Under the pieces are notes generated by a model, which ran no database searches, was not told where the DNA came from, and saw nothing but the letters and a program-made list of their open reading frames with translations. 64,000 nt of DNA from Paraspadella gotoi (taxonomy: Eukaryota > Chaetognatha), in assembly GCA_051294375.1 (NCBI GenBank), contig CM119263.1, forward strand, positions 15,912,532 to 15,976,531, in the 5' to 3' direction. Every line of letters starts with the position of its first letter. The stretch's first letter is position 1. Below, piece by piece: positions 25,191-38,936 of the stretch. The position numbers and the translations under genes are program-made.

Positions 25191-25944
25191 CAAGAAGAGA
25201 GAGTGAGGAAAGGAAGCAAAATCTGGATGGATAGAAAGGTAGAGAGGTGACAATATAAAAAAAGTCAGTTGGAGAAAGCAAAACATGATCGTCGCAATGT
25301 CGCATGGATAATTTGAAAAAAGAGCCTCTTAAAAACATGAATAATCCCGGAGAGATACCGACGCTGGCGACGCCTGAGGAGTGAGGATTAGTCGAGAGAG
25401 AACACAAAACAAAAGGCGCAGGATCGAGGAGAGAGTTTAATTTTAATAAACGGGAGGAAAAAATATCAAGATGGCGTCGCGTCGAAACGATTCGTCACTC
25501 AACGTTTTTCTCGATAGAAAAAAAAAATGTCGAGTTAATTTTAATTTTTATAATATTTAATTTATTTTTTAATAAGACGAGAATATGAGGGTAATTATTA
25601 GGTTAATCTTTTCACCTATTCGTGTATTTATTTTGTTCTCCTTTCTATTTTCTTATTATCTATTTAAAGAATATATGAGACTTTCTCCAATTAAAAAACA
25701 CAAAAGAAATTCAGCTATTCCTTTAATGTAGTGAGAACGAAAACAATAAAAAAGACCTGTTCATTGTTCAATGATTGAAAAATTATATAGAAAAAAAAAA
25801 ACTTAGTTTTAAAAGCTGTTTCTAGAAAATGAATAGTATTTATAGTGTTTTCATATAAAAAAATTTTCTTTTCTTTAGCAAAACAGATCAAGGTTTTCAT
25901 TTCAAAAGAATCAAATTTAGTAAAATTAGTAAGTTTAATTTTAA

Positions 25945-25985
25945 ATCCCGTATCTCCGTTTCGCTCTACCGATTGCGCCAAGGAT
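25945..25985 (-). other. tRNA-like 5' fragment (pseudo-tRNA or SINE head)
   Basis: On the minus strand, TGGCGCAATCGGTAGAGCG matches a tRNA D-arm and A-box almost exactly, but no anticodon arm, B-box or acceptor stem follows. It is not a functional tRNA gene; it may be a relic of one or of a tRNA-derived SINE. Confidence 0.35.
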
Positions 25986-26493
25986 TTTTCTACAAGAAAT
26001 ACAACAATAAAAAAAAAGAATCCTGACTTCCAACTCCCCATCGCTCCTCATTTTTTTTCCTCTCGCAAAGAATTCATTAGGGTTTTGTTTCTGGTTTCTG
26101 TCTTTCGCCGCGCACACCGAAACGACGTCCGGTGCCAGCGTCGTCGTCGTCCTCGTCGTCGTCGTCGCTTCCTCATCGCTGCCGCCTTCGTCGTCGTCGT
26201 CGTCGTTGCATCGTATCCAGTTCCCTCTCGCTCGTGCACATGCTGATTTCGTCCGACGTGCCACCAGCTACGTTGAGTCACAGAACAACGGGTTAAGTTC
26301 AATCCTTCCCTCTCTCATCCCTTTTCGCATTCAGGCCTTTTTTTTCTTTCATATTTGTTCGTTTTTATTTCCTTTTTTTTTCATTTTTTGCCTTCGCGTT
26401 TTAATGAAACGAAATTTTCATAGTGATACAAGAAAAATCTCTTCGGCGAGAGAGAACGTGGCTTCACCGGGGCGAGAAGCAGCGTTGTTGGCG

Positions 26494-26534
<41 letters not shown>

Positions 26535-26688
26535 TCTCTCTCCTCTCTCTCTCCTCTCTCTCTCTTCTCTCTCCTCTCTCTCTCTCTTTCTCTCTTCTCT
26601 CTCTCGCTCTGCCTCTCGTCACATGTCATATTTCTCTCCTCCCTCGTCTTCAAACCCTGTTCTCATTCTCCTCAGATTAGAGCTTTTA

Positions 26689-26736
<48 letters not shown>

Positions 26737-28502
26737 TCTCGTCTTCTTCGTCCCCTCTCTCTCTCCTCTATTCCCTCTCTTCCTCACTGCATACACAGTT
26801 CAAACGCTCTTTTCTCTCCTCGAATCTATGAATTTGTTTTCAAATTTCGGCGCTGTATGCTCTCTCTTCTCTCTCTTCTCTCTCTTCTCTGTCTCCTCTC
26901 TCTCTCTCCTCTTCCCTCTCTCGTCCGCTCGTCTTCTCTGCTCTCTTATCTCTCTCTCTTCTCTCTCGTTTCTGAACCGTCGTCCTCTGGAAGAACTCTC
27001 CAACAGATACGACGAAGTTTTCGATCATTCAAAAAAACCAACGGAACAACAACTACAACGTCCTCTTCTCGTGCGGAAAAAAATTAATAAATAAATAAAT
27101 AATAAAAGACGAGTTTCGAGATTAACGCTTCCGCTGGATACTTCGCCACGCGAGGATTAATGAAACGACTCTCGTTGACTTCGAATTTAAAATCCGCTTT
27201 CGACTGGATTTAAATTAATTGAATTTCATGAATACATAGTATCGCTAATGACTCCTGGCATTTCTCCTTCGAATCATGTCAAGTTTTCAATTTCAGTCAA
27301 ATCCGGTTTGTTTTTAATCGGTTTGTTTTTGAGCGGACCGAATATTCGCCATCTCATCTCGTGGCGAAGGACTCGACACCAAACGTTCCTTGAAAGTCTC
27401 GATTACAGACTTCGTTATGTAGGAGTCCGTCTCATATTGCGAGAAAAAGCAGTCGCTTTTTTGGTGACTTTTTTTCAATAATCTTTTCTTTCATTTTCAT
27501 CGACATTTTCGATCAAATGTTTTAAGTCGTTGACGAGCTCACCGAAGAGTTTTTACATCGAATTAGTTACATGTTTATGTATGTATAATGTATATGGTAT
27601 AATTTAGTTATTCCTTATTAAATTAAATAATATTCCATTTTATGATAAGCCCGAACTAAAAAAAAAAACATGGCTGAAAATGTTTCTGGAATTTTGTTGC
27701 GCGAGCGAAATGGACGGAAATGGCGGAGATAGAATTACGGAGAGACGGCATCGAAGCGACGGGCCGAACCCGGCTAGATCAAGGAGGGGAAAGATTCAGA
27801 TTAGATCAAGGGTTAAGAGGACGAATAAGAGGGGAGAGAGGGGAAGGCAAGGGAAAGACTTTTAATGGAATACGTAGGAGGACGAATTCAGTGGAGCAAG
27901 CGGAAGATGGCCAAAAGGATGACGTATGGGGTCGAGGAGTATTACGGTCGAGATGATGAATATTGAATAAGGAAACGGAGAGAATCTAGGATTGAATATC
28001 ATGAAGATGAATTGGGGGGGGGGAGGATGAAAATATATAGGGAAAAAGCGAGAAAGTGTCCCCGGTTAAAAGGATGAATAGTGGAGATGAGGGAATGGCA
28101 TAAATAAGGAGAAAGCATTGGGAAATGGGGAAGGTAAGGAGTGGTAAGGAAAGAGTATTGTGATAACGGGGCGTGAGAATTCCGGCTAAAGATTCTAAAC
28201 TTGAAGGCGATCGATCGTAACGGAAATATGGATAAAAACAAGAGCGGAGGGTAAAAAAAAAGAAAGAGCAAATGCAGACCCAGTGACTCGTTCATAAGAG
28301 AGTTATTCAGCGCGTGAAAGGAAGCTAATTGCATGAAAAAGATAAAGAGGAACAGTCAATTTATTCAGAGAAGTGTGAACACTGCTCAGTGGAAGGTATG
28401 AGAAGAAATTAGGAGAAGACGATTAAACGTTTGGAAGGTATGAATTGATTACTTGAAAGACCGTTAAGTTAAATTTTCTCAGATTATCCAGTGAATTTGA
28501 GT

Positions 28503-28547
<45 letters not shown>

Positions 28548-28567
28548 GGCGTTTATAGTATACTGTA

Positions 28568-29092
28568 TAGTAGAGTGGAGCACTCAGGAACAAAAAATTT
28601 ATTTGAATGATCAAACAAGGATATTTAGACGTGAGATAGTATGATAAACTAGTACAAAAAATATTTTGTTCATATTGTTTCGGGAACAGAATAGTAAAAT
28701 ATAATATATTTATTGTAATATTTTATAAAATAGTAAATTTTAAAAATATATATATTTAAACCTTTTGAATTCTTCATAAAATATAAAACAAGTTATCAAA
28801 AATTCTGTCATCTTCAGCATTTAAAATTTTAAATTCCAAAAGATAAAAACTTCTGACTTTTTTATTCTGTAGTAGAAACTTTTTTTCAGCAAATTAAAAT
28901 CTGTTCTTAAAAATAAAATAAAAATATTTTGAAATTTATTGATTTTATAAGTATTTTACTACATAAATAATTTAATTTACTATACTGTTATGCTGAAAAA
29001 ATTTAAAGGATTTAAAATTTAAAATTATATGTCCATCGGCAGAAAAAAAATAATGTTCAATTGCTCAATCTTTTCATCACTCCACCCTACTG
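28568..29092. mobile_element. Mariner-like non-autonomous element (MITE)
   Basis: The ends are inverted repeats: left TAGTAGAGTGGAG, right CTCCACCCTACTG, that is YAGTAGRGTGGAG at both termini. TA flanks each side (28566-28567 and 29093-29094), the target duplication expected of Tc1/mariner elements. The 525-bp interior is AT-rich without an open frame, so it is non-autonomous. Its right end is present a second time after the 13-N gap. Confidence 0.65.
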
Positions 29093-29380
29093 TATAATGT
29101 ATACTGTATACTCTATACTGTATAGTATATTGCTTGCGGCTAAGTTCGAAGGTTCGAAGANNNNNNNNNNNNNAATAATTGAATTTACTATACTGTTATG
29201 CAAAAAAAAATTTAAAGGATTTAAAATTTTTTAATTACATGTCCATCGACAGCAAAAAAATAATGTTCAATTGCTCAATCTTTTCATCACTCCACCCTAC
29301 TGTATAGTGTATACTGTATACTCTATACTATATAGTATATTGCTTGCGGCTAAGTTCGAAGGTTCGAAGAACTCTTCGAT
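28964..29380. repeat. About 190-bp sequence present twice around a 13-N gap
   Basis: 28964-29160 and 29174-29380 are the same sequence in the same orientation with a handful of substitutions and small indels. Both end with GCTAAGTTCGAAGGTTCGA, and the gap lies exactly between them. Unmerged alleles or a gap-closing error is the likeliest cause. Confidence 0.85.
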
Positions 29381-29577
29381 TGCTTAACGGCAACGAAAAG
29401 ATCATCAGTGTCCTCGAAGGAGTCCTTGCAGCAATGCTCCTCCACCTACTCCCAACTTATGCAAAGTGACGACCTTCACGTTGATAATGTTCGAACGCTT
29501 ACATCGATTAAGCTTTGAGGATGTTGAAATCTTTCTCGGGACACTTTACGTATTTCCAAGTAGTAAAGGGTTTAGAA

Positions 29578-30517
29578 TCGGCGTAAAAAAAACCAGTTAA
29601 TTTACAAAATTTTAATCATCGGTTAAAATGCTAAAATTTAACCGGTAAACCGTTAAAATCGGTTAATTTGACAACTATCATTATTTATGATAAAATTAAG
29701 TAACAAAAAAATATTTTTATTTTCAATACTTGTTAATAAAAAGTTTAGCTGCAATAAAAACTCTGCTTCAACTATATGTTGGAGGTGATAAAAAGTGAGT
29801 TCAGTGGAATTAACTTTTTATAAATAAAATGGTCTGTTCCCCGTCATTTTAAAGAGGGATATTTCTTTGCTCCTTTTATGCAAAATGTTAGCCTTCTTCA
29901 GCGAGACAATGAGAGAGAAAGAGAAAAAGAGAGAGAGAGAGGGTGAGAGAGAGTCAGATTGTTTGACTACAGGTTAAGATCAGATTGAGAGAGGGAAATT
30001 GAAAGAATTTGAAATTCGTTAGTACAGTAAAATACATTTAGGCATTATAAATAAATAAGCAGTAATGTGATTAAAATGTTAAAAATGTGAAATTAATAAG
30101 TATCTACATTGTTAAATAATAAACATTGAAATAAATGAAAGTGAAGGTAAAAATATAAAGTTAATAGTTTTTATATTTTTTTAAAAAATTAGAAAAATAG
30201 AAGAAGAAGAAAGCTCACTCTCTCTCTCTTTCATTGTTATATTCTTGAAATATTGTTCTGAAAAGGCTAAACATTTGTTATTTTTAATTAAAATAAATTC
30301 GTGGTTTGAAACTTCAAAATTATTTTTCTCTTTCATTACTTATAGGGGAGAAAAGTTCTGAGAAATAGTTGACTGCCTTGCAAAGGAAAACCATGGTAAT
30401 TAAAGGAAATACAAGTTTCAAATTAGTAAATTTCAATATTAACCGGTTAATTTTACCAAATTAACCGATCTGTTTAAAATTATTTTTAACCGTTACCGTT
30501 AACCGGTTAAACGCCTA
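29578..30517. mobile_element. hAT-like non-autonomous DNA transposon, 940 bp
   Basis: The element is flanked by a perfect 8-bp duplication GTTTAGAA (29570-29577 and 30518-30525), the size made by hAT transposases. Termini are inverted: left TCGGCGT..., right (reverse complement) TAGGCGTTTAACCGGTTAA. Subterminal ACCGGTTAA/TTAACCGG motifs recur at both ends (29600-29680 and 30430-30510). The interior is AT-rich with a short (GA)n tract at about 29905-29955 and has no transposase reading, so it moved in trans. Confidence 0.75.
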
Positions 30518-30525
30518 GTTTAGAA

Positions 30526-31194
30526 TTGAATCAAAGATCCGAAGATCGTTCTTTCCTCGAGGACAAAAAAAAATCCTTACCCTCCAAATCAACCCAGATG
30601 GCGCATCTCTCTCACTCTTATTCGTGAGACTCGAGGCCTTTGATGAACTTCTCTCATTGAAGTCAGAGACGACGACGTGCGACGGTCGTAAACGTCTCTC
30701 TCTCAATCGTTGAGAGAAGAAAAAAAAAAGGGCGATTGACTCTCGTCGCAAAAAATCACAAAATACGAGGATCGCGACGAAGTCGTTTTAAAAGACTTGG
30801 ATAGACGTTGATTTCGTCCTCGTCGTCGTTGCGGGCGAAGGTCGCGTTCGTGGACCCAAATGACCCTAAGGACGATCGCCCGTAACCGTGCCGACCCTAG
30901 ACGACCCCGACGGTTCTAGAGATCCTCGATCACCCCATATACAGTTCCCATTGCCCAATGCCTGGCGTCTCCATTGCCCCCCACCCCTTTTCCTCTGCCC
31001 GCGAACTAACGACAAAAGAACTGTCGATATTCGGTCCTGAGCGAGAGTTAAAGCGACGCCGGATTTCGAAGACGGCGTCGGCGGCGTCGCGCTGAGAACA
31101 AAAGGCGCCGAGAATATCGCCGCTCCGCCGGGCGTCGGTTTCCTTTCAACGCGTTCGGTGAAAAGCTGTGAAAGTATATCCGTGACGCAGAGAC

Positions 31195-31237
<43 letters not shown>

Positions 31238-32207
31238 ATCTCTCCTCTCTCTCTCTCTCTCTCCTCTCTCTTTTGCATTCGTTCTATTTTTAGATATGAT
31301 TTCGTATCCGGCTCCCCCCTTCTTAGACTGCCGAGTCAAATCAGCTCATCAAAAATTCAACGCCCCTTCTTATCCCAGTATATATAATTCGCTTGCATTA
31401 TTTCTTCTTTCTAAATTTAATGGTACATCAGATGTTAGATTTCCAGCCTTTTATCGAATACTAGTTTTTTTCTTTGGCTTTCTTTCGATCGAGACGTGCA
31501 TACTAAATACATTGTAATGAATAATGAGTCTTGTTCTATTCAATTTAAAAAAAGCTGAGATTCTTCCTTTTTGGCAGTGTTTCCTTTAAAAAAGTGAGAA
31601 AAAGGGTTTTATTGTCACATTAAACGCAGCAACTATTTTGGCCGTACGACGGGACTGTGCGAGACTGTTCTTTGTTAACTGTTGACGCACCTACTTTCAT
31701 CCATTTCTTCTAAGCTTTCTCTCAAGATTTCCTTTGAATTTAAACGACCCGCTGCCATGTAGCTCCATCGCTTTTTTTTTAATACTTTTTTATTCCTTCG
31801 TCCCTTCCCACCTCTCAATTATTTTTTCCAATCTTTCTTTCGGCACGGCGCGAGCCTTCCCAAGGGGAGAGATCACGCTTTCAGGAAAACATATTTTTTA
31901 TTTCTTTTATGCTTTTTTTTATAATTTCTTCTTTGGTTTTTTAATCAATCACTTTTTGACTTCAGTGCATTGTGCTTGTCATCAAGGTCGACGACTTCGT
32001 CATCTCCTGCCGTCACATATGATTTAAGAGAATTCTAGTATTAATAGTTAATCGAAATCATTCTTAAACGACGCTTTAACTCCAAACTAAAGTTACTAGT
32101 AACTTATTTCAAAGCCTTTTAAAACTTAAGATGCTTCCCAGACTCCTTCTCGATGACAGAGTACCACGCGCTTGTTCTCACTTAATTTGATCCGTGTACC
32201 GTGAAAT

Positions 32208-32245
<38 letters not shown>

Positions 32246-33964
32246 CTTCTCTCTCCACAGAGTTTTCTCTTTCCACTTTCAATCATCTTTCCATAATCTC
32301 CCTTATTCTCGAGCGAGCTTGACGGTTTCTCAACAGGATAATTGAAACGTCGATTATTCGCGAAGAGAGAGAATGAAACAGATTCGCTTCGGAATCGCGA
32401 ATCTGATTTTTGGTTGTCGTTATAACGTTTACATTGTAATTCGCAGATTTTACGAGCTCCGCGGTTGGATTTAATATCGACCATGAACGAAAAGAAAATC
32501 ACACTTTTACACTTTTTTGTCACATTTTGGACATTTGTCGCATATATTCTAGTGGATATTTTTATCTCGACCAACTCCACTCTCTTTTTTCTTCTTCTAT
32601 TTTTTTAATCAATTCTTCCGCACGACTTCCATTTTCATCGCCGACGATTTTCTTTTTCGTAATTTTTCCTAATTTGGTTTCGGTCTCGGTTGTCGCCATT
32701 AATCCATAAATCGATGGAACCAGATTAATGACGGAATGACAAAGAAATTGATAAGACGTTGCAGCGAAAAGTGATGCTGCGATTGAATATGCGACAGTGA
32801 GAAGTTGATCAAGAAAGTTGTCACGTGAAGTCGCGACGTCGAGCGTCGGATCGACGGAGATCAAGAAAAAATGGAAAAGAAATAAAGGATAAGCGATCCC
32901 CTCGGCATCGAGATATGAACTTTGCCAACTCTCTCCAACTGCAGTCATACATCCAAAAATGTTTTCCGTTTTTATTTTTATTTTTTACGTTCTCCTCCCG
33001 ATATCTATGATAATACTTAATGTTAATACTTAAAATTTTTACTAAAACATCATTTTTTTTATTTTTATAGTCACAATTCAATGCTGAATCTCTTATTCAA
33101 ACATTAACCTCTCTCTTCCCCTCATAAAATCTCAAATATTGTAAATGTGCATGTGGCTAATACTTCAAAATCAATTGTTAGAATCTTAAAATTAATTTTA
33201 AAATTGATTCTTTAAATTACATTAGAAATATTTTACTTTTATTTACTAAAGTTTATAAGTTCAATAAAATTATAAACTACACTTTTTTTAAATCTTAAAA
33301 GTATTTGGATATAAAACAACCAATCTTGTAACTCTCATATACTTCATTTCCCCGATGACGTCTTCGCGCCATCAAATTTCCCGTGGACTTTCGATCGAAT
33401 TGGAAATTCTTATCTCGCGAATTCAGCCGCTGTCTCTCTTATGCCTCTTTCTTCTTACGTTCTTTCATTTCTCTCTTGACGTTCGAAGCGAACAGTTAAA
33501 ACTAGTGGCGATACTGTAGGCGAGCGAGGCGGTTGTTCAACAGGACTCGTCGTACCAATGCTTTAAGCTCAGAAAGAACTTACTTTAACGTAATCCCTCG
33601 ACCGCGCTATATTCATCCGTTCGTATATATATAGAAAACCCAAGAGCATCAACGTCAACAAACTAAATAAACTCTTAAATTTCTGTCATTTTGTGATTCG
33701 CTTCATGATATAATTCGTATTTGTCGCGAAACGAAACGCGTTTGTTTCTTCTCAACCTCGGCGGTATAAAAAAAAGGTCAGAAGGAGTTTTTGTAATTCC
33801 TCTGCGACTCGGTGAGATTACGAGTCTGTTTCGGGCTTGAACATTCTAGGGGGGCGGTGGGGGAGAAAAAAAAAAGGGACGGGGAAAGTTTACCGTTCCG
33901 GTCCGGGAGAGCGGAACTTGACCCGGTGAACACCGCATCCGGCGCCTCCCTTCCCTAACTCCAC

Positions 33965-34055
<91 letters not shown>

Positions 34056-37000
34056 TCTCTCTCTATGAAATGACACGAGTTTTTCCAGGCAGGAGAGACG
34101 GCGAGGTTCTTCGGCGCGACCCGGTGCCTTTCCATTCCCGCGACACAATGCTCCTTCACTGAATTCATCAAAGAAAGAAGTTTTTCGCTTCACCTCACCC
34201 GAAATTGACGGAGGCAGCGACGAGCCGCTTTTAGATTTTCTGCGATAGATTCCATCCTCTTACTCGACCATACCTTTCCTTTACTCTCTTTTCTATTCCC
34301 GTCCATTTTCATTTGCTTGATCTTGTCAGATTATATTCTATCCATTCCAGTCAAAACGATGTACTACATTTCATTCTAAATATTCCATTCAGTCTCCCTT
34401 CTATATACTTACTCTTCAACCGTCCGCTCCTCTCCGCTCATTATCTCTCTTTTCTGTCCTGCATATTGATTCTTACATATTCTCTCCTCTCCTTTCCTTT
34501 CCTTTCTTTTCCTATCCTGTCCTTTCCTCNNNNNNNNNNNNNNNNNNNNNNNNNNNNNNNNNNNNNNNNNNNNNNNNNNNNNNNNNNNNNNNNNNNNNNN
34601 NNNNNNNNNNNNNNNNNNNNNNNNNNNNNNNNNNNNNNNNNNNNNNNNNNNNNNNNNNNNNNNNNNNNNNNNNNNNNNNNNNNNNNNNNNNNNNNNNNNN
34701 NNNNNNNNNNNNNNNNNNNNNNNNNNNNNNNNNNNNNNNNNNNNNNNNNNNNNNNNNNNNNNNNNNNNNNNNNNNNNNNNNNNNNNNNNNNNNNNNNNNN
34801 NNNNNNNNNNNNNNNNNNNNNNNNNNNNNNNNNNNNNNNNNNNNNNNNNNNNNNNNNNNNNNNNNNNNNNNNNNNNNNNNNNNNNNNNNNNNNNNNNNNN
34901 NNNNNNNNNNNNNNNNNNNNNNNNNNNNNNNNNNNNNNNNNNNNNNNNNNNNNNNNNNNNNNNNNNNNNNNNNNNNNNNNNNNNNNNNNNNNNNNNNNNN
35001 NNNNNNNNNNNNNNNNNNNNNNNNNNNNNNNNNNNNNNNNNNNNNNNNNNNNNNNNNTCATTTTTTTTAAGAACCTGTCTAAAGAGAACAACACTCCACG
35101 ACTTTGACCGATAAATCCGCGTTTGTATTCTTACAACTGAAAACTTATGGTTTCTAAAGCCTCTTCTCCTTTAGTTTCATCTCATGTAATATAACTTATA
35201 ACAAACCCTTTATCAAAATTCCTTTCGCGTGGAGTTGTGTATATATTTAAATGCAACTCATTTTTGAAATGTAAATGACTTAACCTTGACTCAAAGCTCG
35301 AGCACCTTTGCTTGGGTGCCGAAGCTTTTATGAGGTGCAGGAAAAAAATGAGAGAGAGANNNNNNNNNNNNNNNNNNNNNNNNNNNNNNNNNNNNNNNNN
35401 NNNNNNNNNNNNNNNNNNNNNNNNNNNNNNNNNNNNNNNNNNNNNNNNNNNNNNNNNNNNNNNNNNNNNNNNNNNNNNNNNNNNNNNNNNNNNNNNNNNN
35501 NNNNNNNNNNNNNNNNNNNNNNNNNNNNNNNNNNNNNAGAGAGAGAGAGCGAGAGAGAGAGGAAACTCGCGACTTCATTATCTTGTTTTCTTTTCACAAC
35601 GTTGCAATATGAACGGAGGGAAATAAAAAATAAGTGCTACTGCTTTTCCCTCACTTTTTTTCCCATAATTTTCTTCATTCTTTTTTTCTCAATTTCCGTT
35701 CATCATATTTTTCTCTTTTTCCTTTTTCGAAAGTTCTCTTTCATTTTTTTTTTCTTTCATTTTTTTTCTTTCATTTTTTTCTTTCTCTTTATTGTTTCAA
35801 GATTAGTGGAATTTTCTCTCTTCTTTACGATTACACAAGTTTAATTCATATATGTCTATTGCTAATTTCATCATATGTATTTTTCTATTTTCCATTTTTT
35901 CCACATCGGCTCATAACTTTTCTCATTCTCTTTTCTTCCTCCACATATTTTCTTCACTTTTTTTTTTCTTCCTCGATTAATACATATTATATTTTTCTTT
36001 CCTTTGGGTTTTTTCTTCTTAATCCCAATCCCTTTTTCGCCTGGACTCTTTTCATTTCAGTTTCCTTCCCTCTACATCTTTTTTCTTTTTCTCTCCCAAT
36101 CTTGCTTTTATGCCCGAGAATTTCTTTTCTCCCGCTCAATCATTTCTTCCGTACTGGACCTACTGGTAGTTTCTTTTTTTTATCAGTCGCCTTCTTTCAA
36201 TTTTTTTTCTCCACATTCCTTACTCTTACTTTCCTTTCGTTTTCCTCTTTTTATTTTCTTTATAGAAAATTTATGATTTTCGATATCCGTTTTTTTTTCA
36301 TTCTTTCCACCAAATATTTAGGTTTTTCTTCTTCCTCTCTTTCCTCCTCATTCCTTCTTCCTCCTCCTTTTTTTTTAACTCCGCATGTTTTTCCCTTTTC
36401 CTTTTTTTTCTTTTCCATTGAGGTCAGCGTCTTGGTTGTGTTTCGTTCCCGAGTTTCGGTGGGCGACCTTGAAAATCTCTCTTGCGCCTCTTGTATTTTT
36501 TTTCTCCCTCTGCATTTTTTCTTTCCCGCTACAACTTGGATCAACGGATTTCTCGTTTCTCGTATCTACAAACCGCAAGACCCGTCCACTTTTACGTCCC
36601 GATCGATTCGTCTTCCGCCTTCAAATTTTCCGGCGCCGGGATCGACTGAAGGTCCGTCGGTTCCGGAGGCGAAATACCGTGGATCATTGCCGACGACAAA
36701 GACGACGACGACATAATCATCTCAAATCTTTTTTTCGTCTTCAATCCCGAGAAAAAAAAAAGCTATGTAATTCGTCAGGCGATCGCAAGAAACTAATTTA
36801 ATAGAATGAGTTTGCTTTACGCAATTTAGACCCCTCATACACTCGTTTGGGCGAGAGGCTGATGGGCTTATTACATATTATTAGCAAGTCTTGAACTTCC
36901 TTTTTATGAACAGAATACATGGTGACAATTCTAAAACCGCCGCTAAAAAAAGCTGCCATTTGCAAACCCACGAAGATATTTTCAATGTTAAATAGGAATT

Positions 37001-37336
37001 TAAAAGTAAATGAATATGAAATCTCTGTGTTTCAATGTCATTTTATTATTTTGTATGTATGTATGTATTTCTTCTTTTTTTTCTCACGTTTCAAACAAAA
37101 ACTTTCAAATCAGCAGGGAATATATATATCCGTCCCTCGTGCAATCCATAAAATCTCCTCCTTTAAATTAAGAAAGTAAACAAGAAGCATCGATTTCGCC
37201 AGCTGTTCCGCCGAAACTTCAGAGTCGAAACCCCTTAAACATCGTGAGCTCGAGGGGCCAACCGTAAACTTGATTGCGGAGAATAAAAAAGACGCCGAGC
37301 GCCAGATGCTGTCTCGTTCCCCCGCGTCCGGCCACA

Positions 37337-37374
<38 letters not shown>

Positions 37375-38296
37375 TTCTCTCTGTCTCGCGATGTCCGCCA
37401 GCGGAATGACCGGGTGTAAATAAAAAAAAGTAAAGAAAAGAAGCGCGATCGATTATTAATGGGAAATATTCTTGAAGAAGAAGATCTACTTTCTTTCCCG
37501 GTTAAAGTTTCATGATTCGAAACAAAGAAGCATCGTCGCTTTTTGTAGGCCGATAAATAATGCAGAGGGATATTCGGAATGAGGGATAAGGAAATGACGC
37601 CATGGCATCTGTAGCTATCACTTGTGTCGCTGACGAGACTGGTTTATATAGTTTTCAGTCGGTCGGACACTCGTGCGTATTTAAAGGCCGGACTGGAAAA
37701 AAAAATTAACTTAAAAAAAAATAATACAGTTTCATACGTACGTATACAAATATTTTTTTTTTAATTATAGAAAATAGAAAAAAAATATCGGTCTTTATAT
37801 CTTCCCTCGTATATATCTTGAAGTAAGCGATGAGGAAAAATAATAGCGAAATCCCGTTCGTCCTTGTCTTGGGACGAAATTTAAAGTGGATTTGACGAAT
37901 CATCAAAAAATCTGAGCATCGATAAAACAATAACTAAACAAATATAAGTCTCTCTCTACACCGGGAAAGAAAACTATCTATGGCCACTAGTTTTTCTTCA
38001 GTCATGATCGAAATATTTTCATTTTATACACATTATATTTATAACTCCTGGAAAAAAAGGAATAAAGTGACACTGCGTCAGAAGGCGCGTTTCTTGTTTT
38101 CATCGCCAAAAATACATCAACAATAACTCAATTATTTTCCCCCCTTCGCTCCTTTTCTTTACGATAATAAAATGAAATCGACAAAACGTCAACCGCAAAC
38201 ACAAAAACGACAAAAGCAACGACTTAAAACTTGTTTTCCCTTTGTGATGTTCTCGTACTTCTTTTAAATATTTCTCCCTTTCGTTTTATTTTGTCC
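30526..38296. other. Intergenic, gaps and T-rich low complexity
   Basis: No supported gene. A GC- and CpG-rich stretch at 30640-31190 may be a promoter or first exon, with no convincing reading. (CT)n arrays: 31200-31270, 32210-32241, 33965-34065, 37339-37383. Gaps: 34530-35057 and 35360-35537. 35640-36530 is almost purely T/C-rich, and 36550-36710 is a short GC-richer patch. 28 kb to 38 kb thus appears gene-free apart from transposable elements. Confidence 0.5.
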
Positions 38297-38936
38297 TCAG
38301 GATTTTTCCCGATCAGCGGCCAGCGTCGCCAGCGCTTCCATCCAGATTTCAACGACGAGGGGCCAAAGAATCGGGTTCAACATTTCCGTCTTCACCACCT
38401 TTACTAACAAAAAAAAAACTACAACAACAACAACAACACCGCTAGAATAGCAGCTCACGTTTTAAAACTAGTAACCAAAATAAAAACCGTACAAAATATA
38501 ATTCCTTCCTCCATAAAACGAAAAAGATTAACTACCTTCAAAACTTAATAAGGAACAACCCCCTTCCCCGCTTGAAAAAAATAAAGTAACAAAAAACGAT
38601 CGACCCGGTCCGCCCCCCAACGGAAAGGACGACGAAAGGAACGCCCTCCGACTCTCTTTTTCCGCCCCGCCCCCAGATGTCGCGCTAAAATCATAAACGG
38701 TCGCGGCGAGAATGAAACACGTCGACGTCGCCTTCGTGTCGAGACTCGAGACTTGAATCGCGTCGTCACGCTCGCCGCTCGTTCTCCCATCATCCGCCCC
38801 TCCTCCTTCCGCCCGCCGCCCCTCGATCCACTTATCCCCCCCCACCTCCGCAGTTGATGTGCGGCTGCTGAGCGGCCCGCAGTCGCCGCTACCGTACTCG
38901 TCCGATAATTCCATCGAAAGTACGGGATCTTTCGTT
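38297..38936 (-). CDS. Candidate 3' exons of an unrecognised gene
   Basis: Minus-strand terminal exon 38398-38297 follows a strong acceptor (T-rich tract, then TTAGTAAAG) and, read from the first base, gives 33 codons (VVKTEMLNPILWPLVVEIW near the start) ending in TGA at 38299-38297, with AATAAA 7 bp beyond. A GC-rich upstream exon (38936-38536, acceptor TTCAG, donor GAAG|GTAGTT) is open throughout, but its phase joins a different frame of the last exon, which then stops at 38351-38349. The two options cannot both be right; the upstream donor may be misplaced. No protein family is recognised. Confidence 0.35.

Larger units (their letters stand above)
21374..28567. other. Intergenic, two large gaps, CT/GA-rich low complexity
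   Basis: No supported gene. Contains (GA)n at 21536-21572, (CT)n at 22418-22461, (GCC)n at about 22587-22627, CpG-rich GGC repeats at 22790-22960, gaps 23543-23874 and 24032-24879, a purine-rich tandem region (24880-25190, degenerate GAGAGGGAGGAAGGTTAGAG units), GTC/CGT-rich DNA at 26140-26210, (CT)n clusters at 26500-26760 and 26860-26970, a purine-rich stretch at 27700-28150, and (GA)n at 28503-28544. Open frames here are all reading through repeats. Confidence 0.5.

Noticed and set aside
25945-25985. Functional tRNA gene on the minus strand
   Set aside because: Only the D-arm and A-box are present; no anticodon stem, T-arm or acceptor pairing follows.
26206-27087. 293-codon Ser/Leu-rich open frame
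   Set aside because: Built mostly from interrupted (CT)n; no other coding evidence.
35634-36716. 360-codon Phe/Leu/Ser-rich open frame
   Set aside because: T/C-rich low-complexity DNA without a start, splice sites or recognisable domains.
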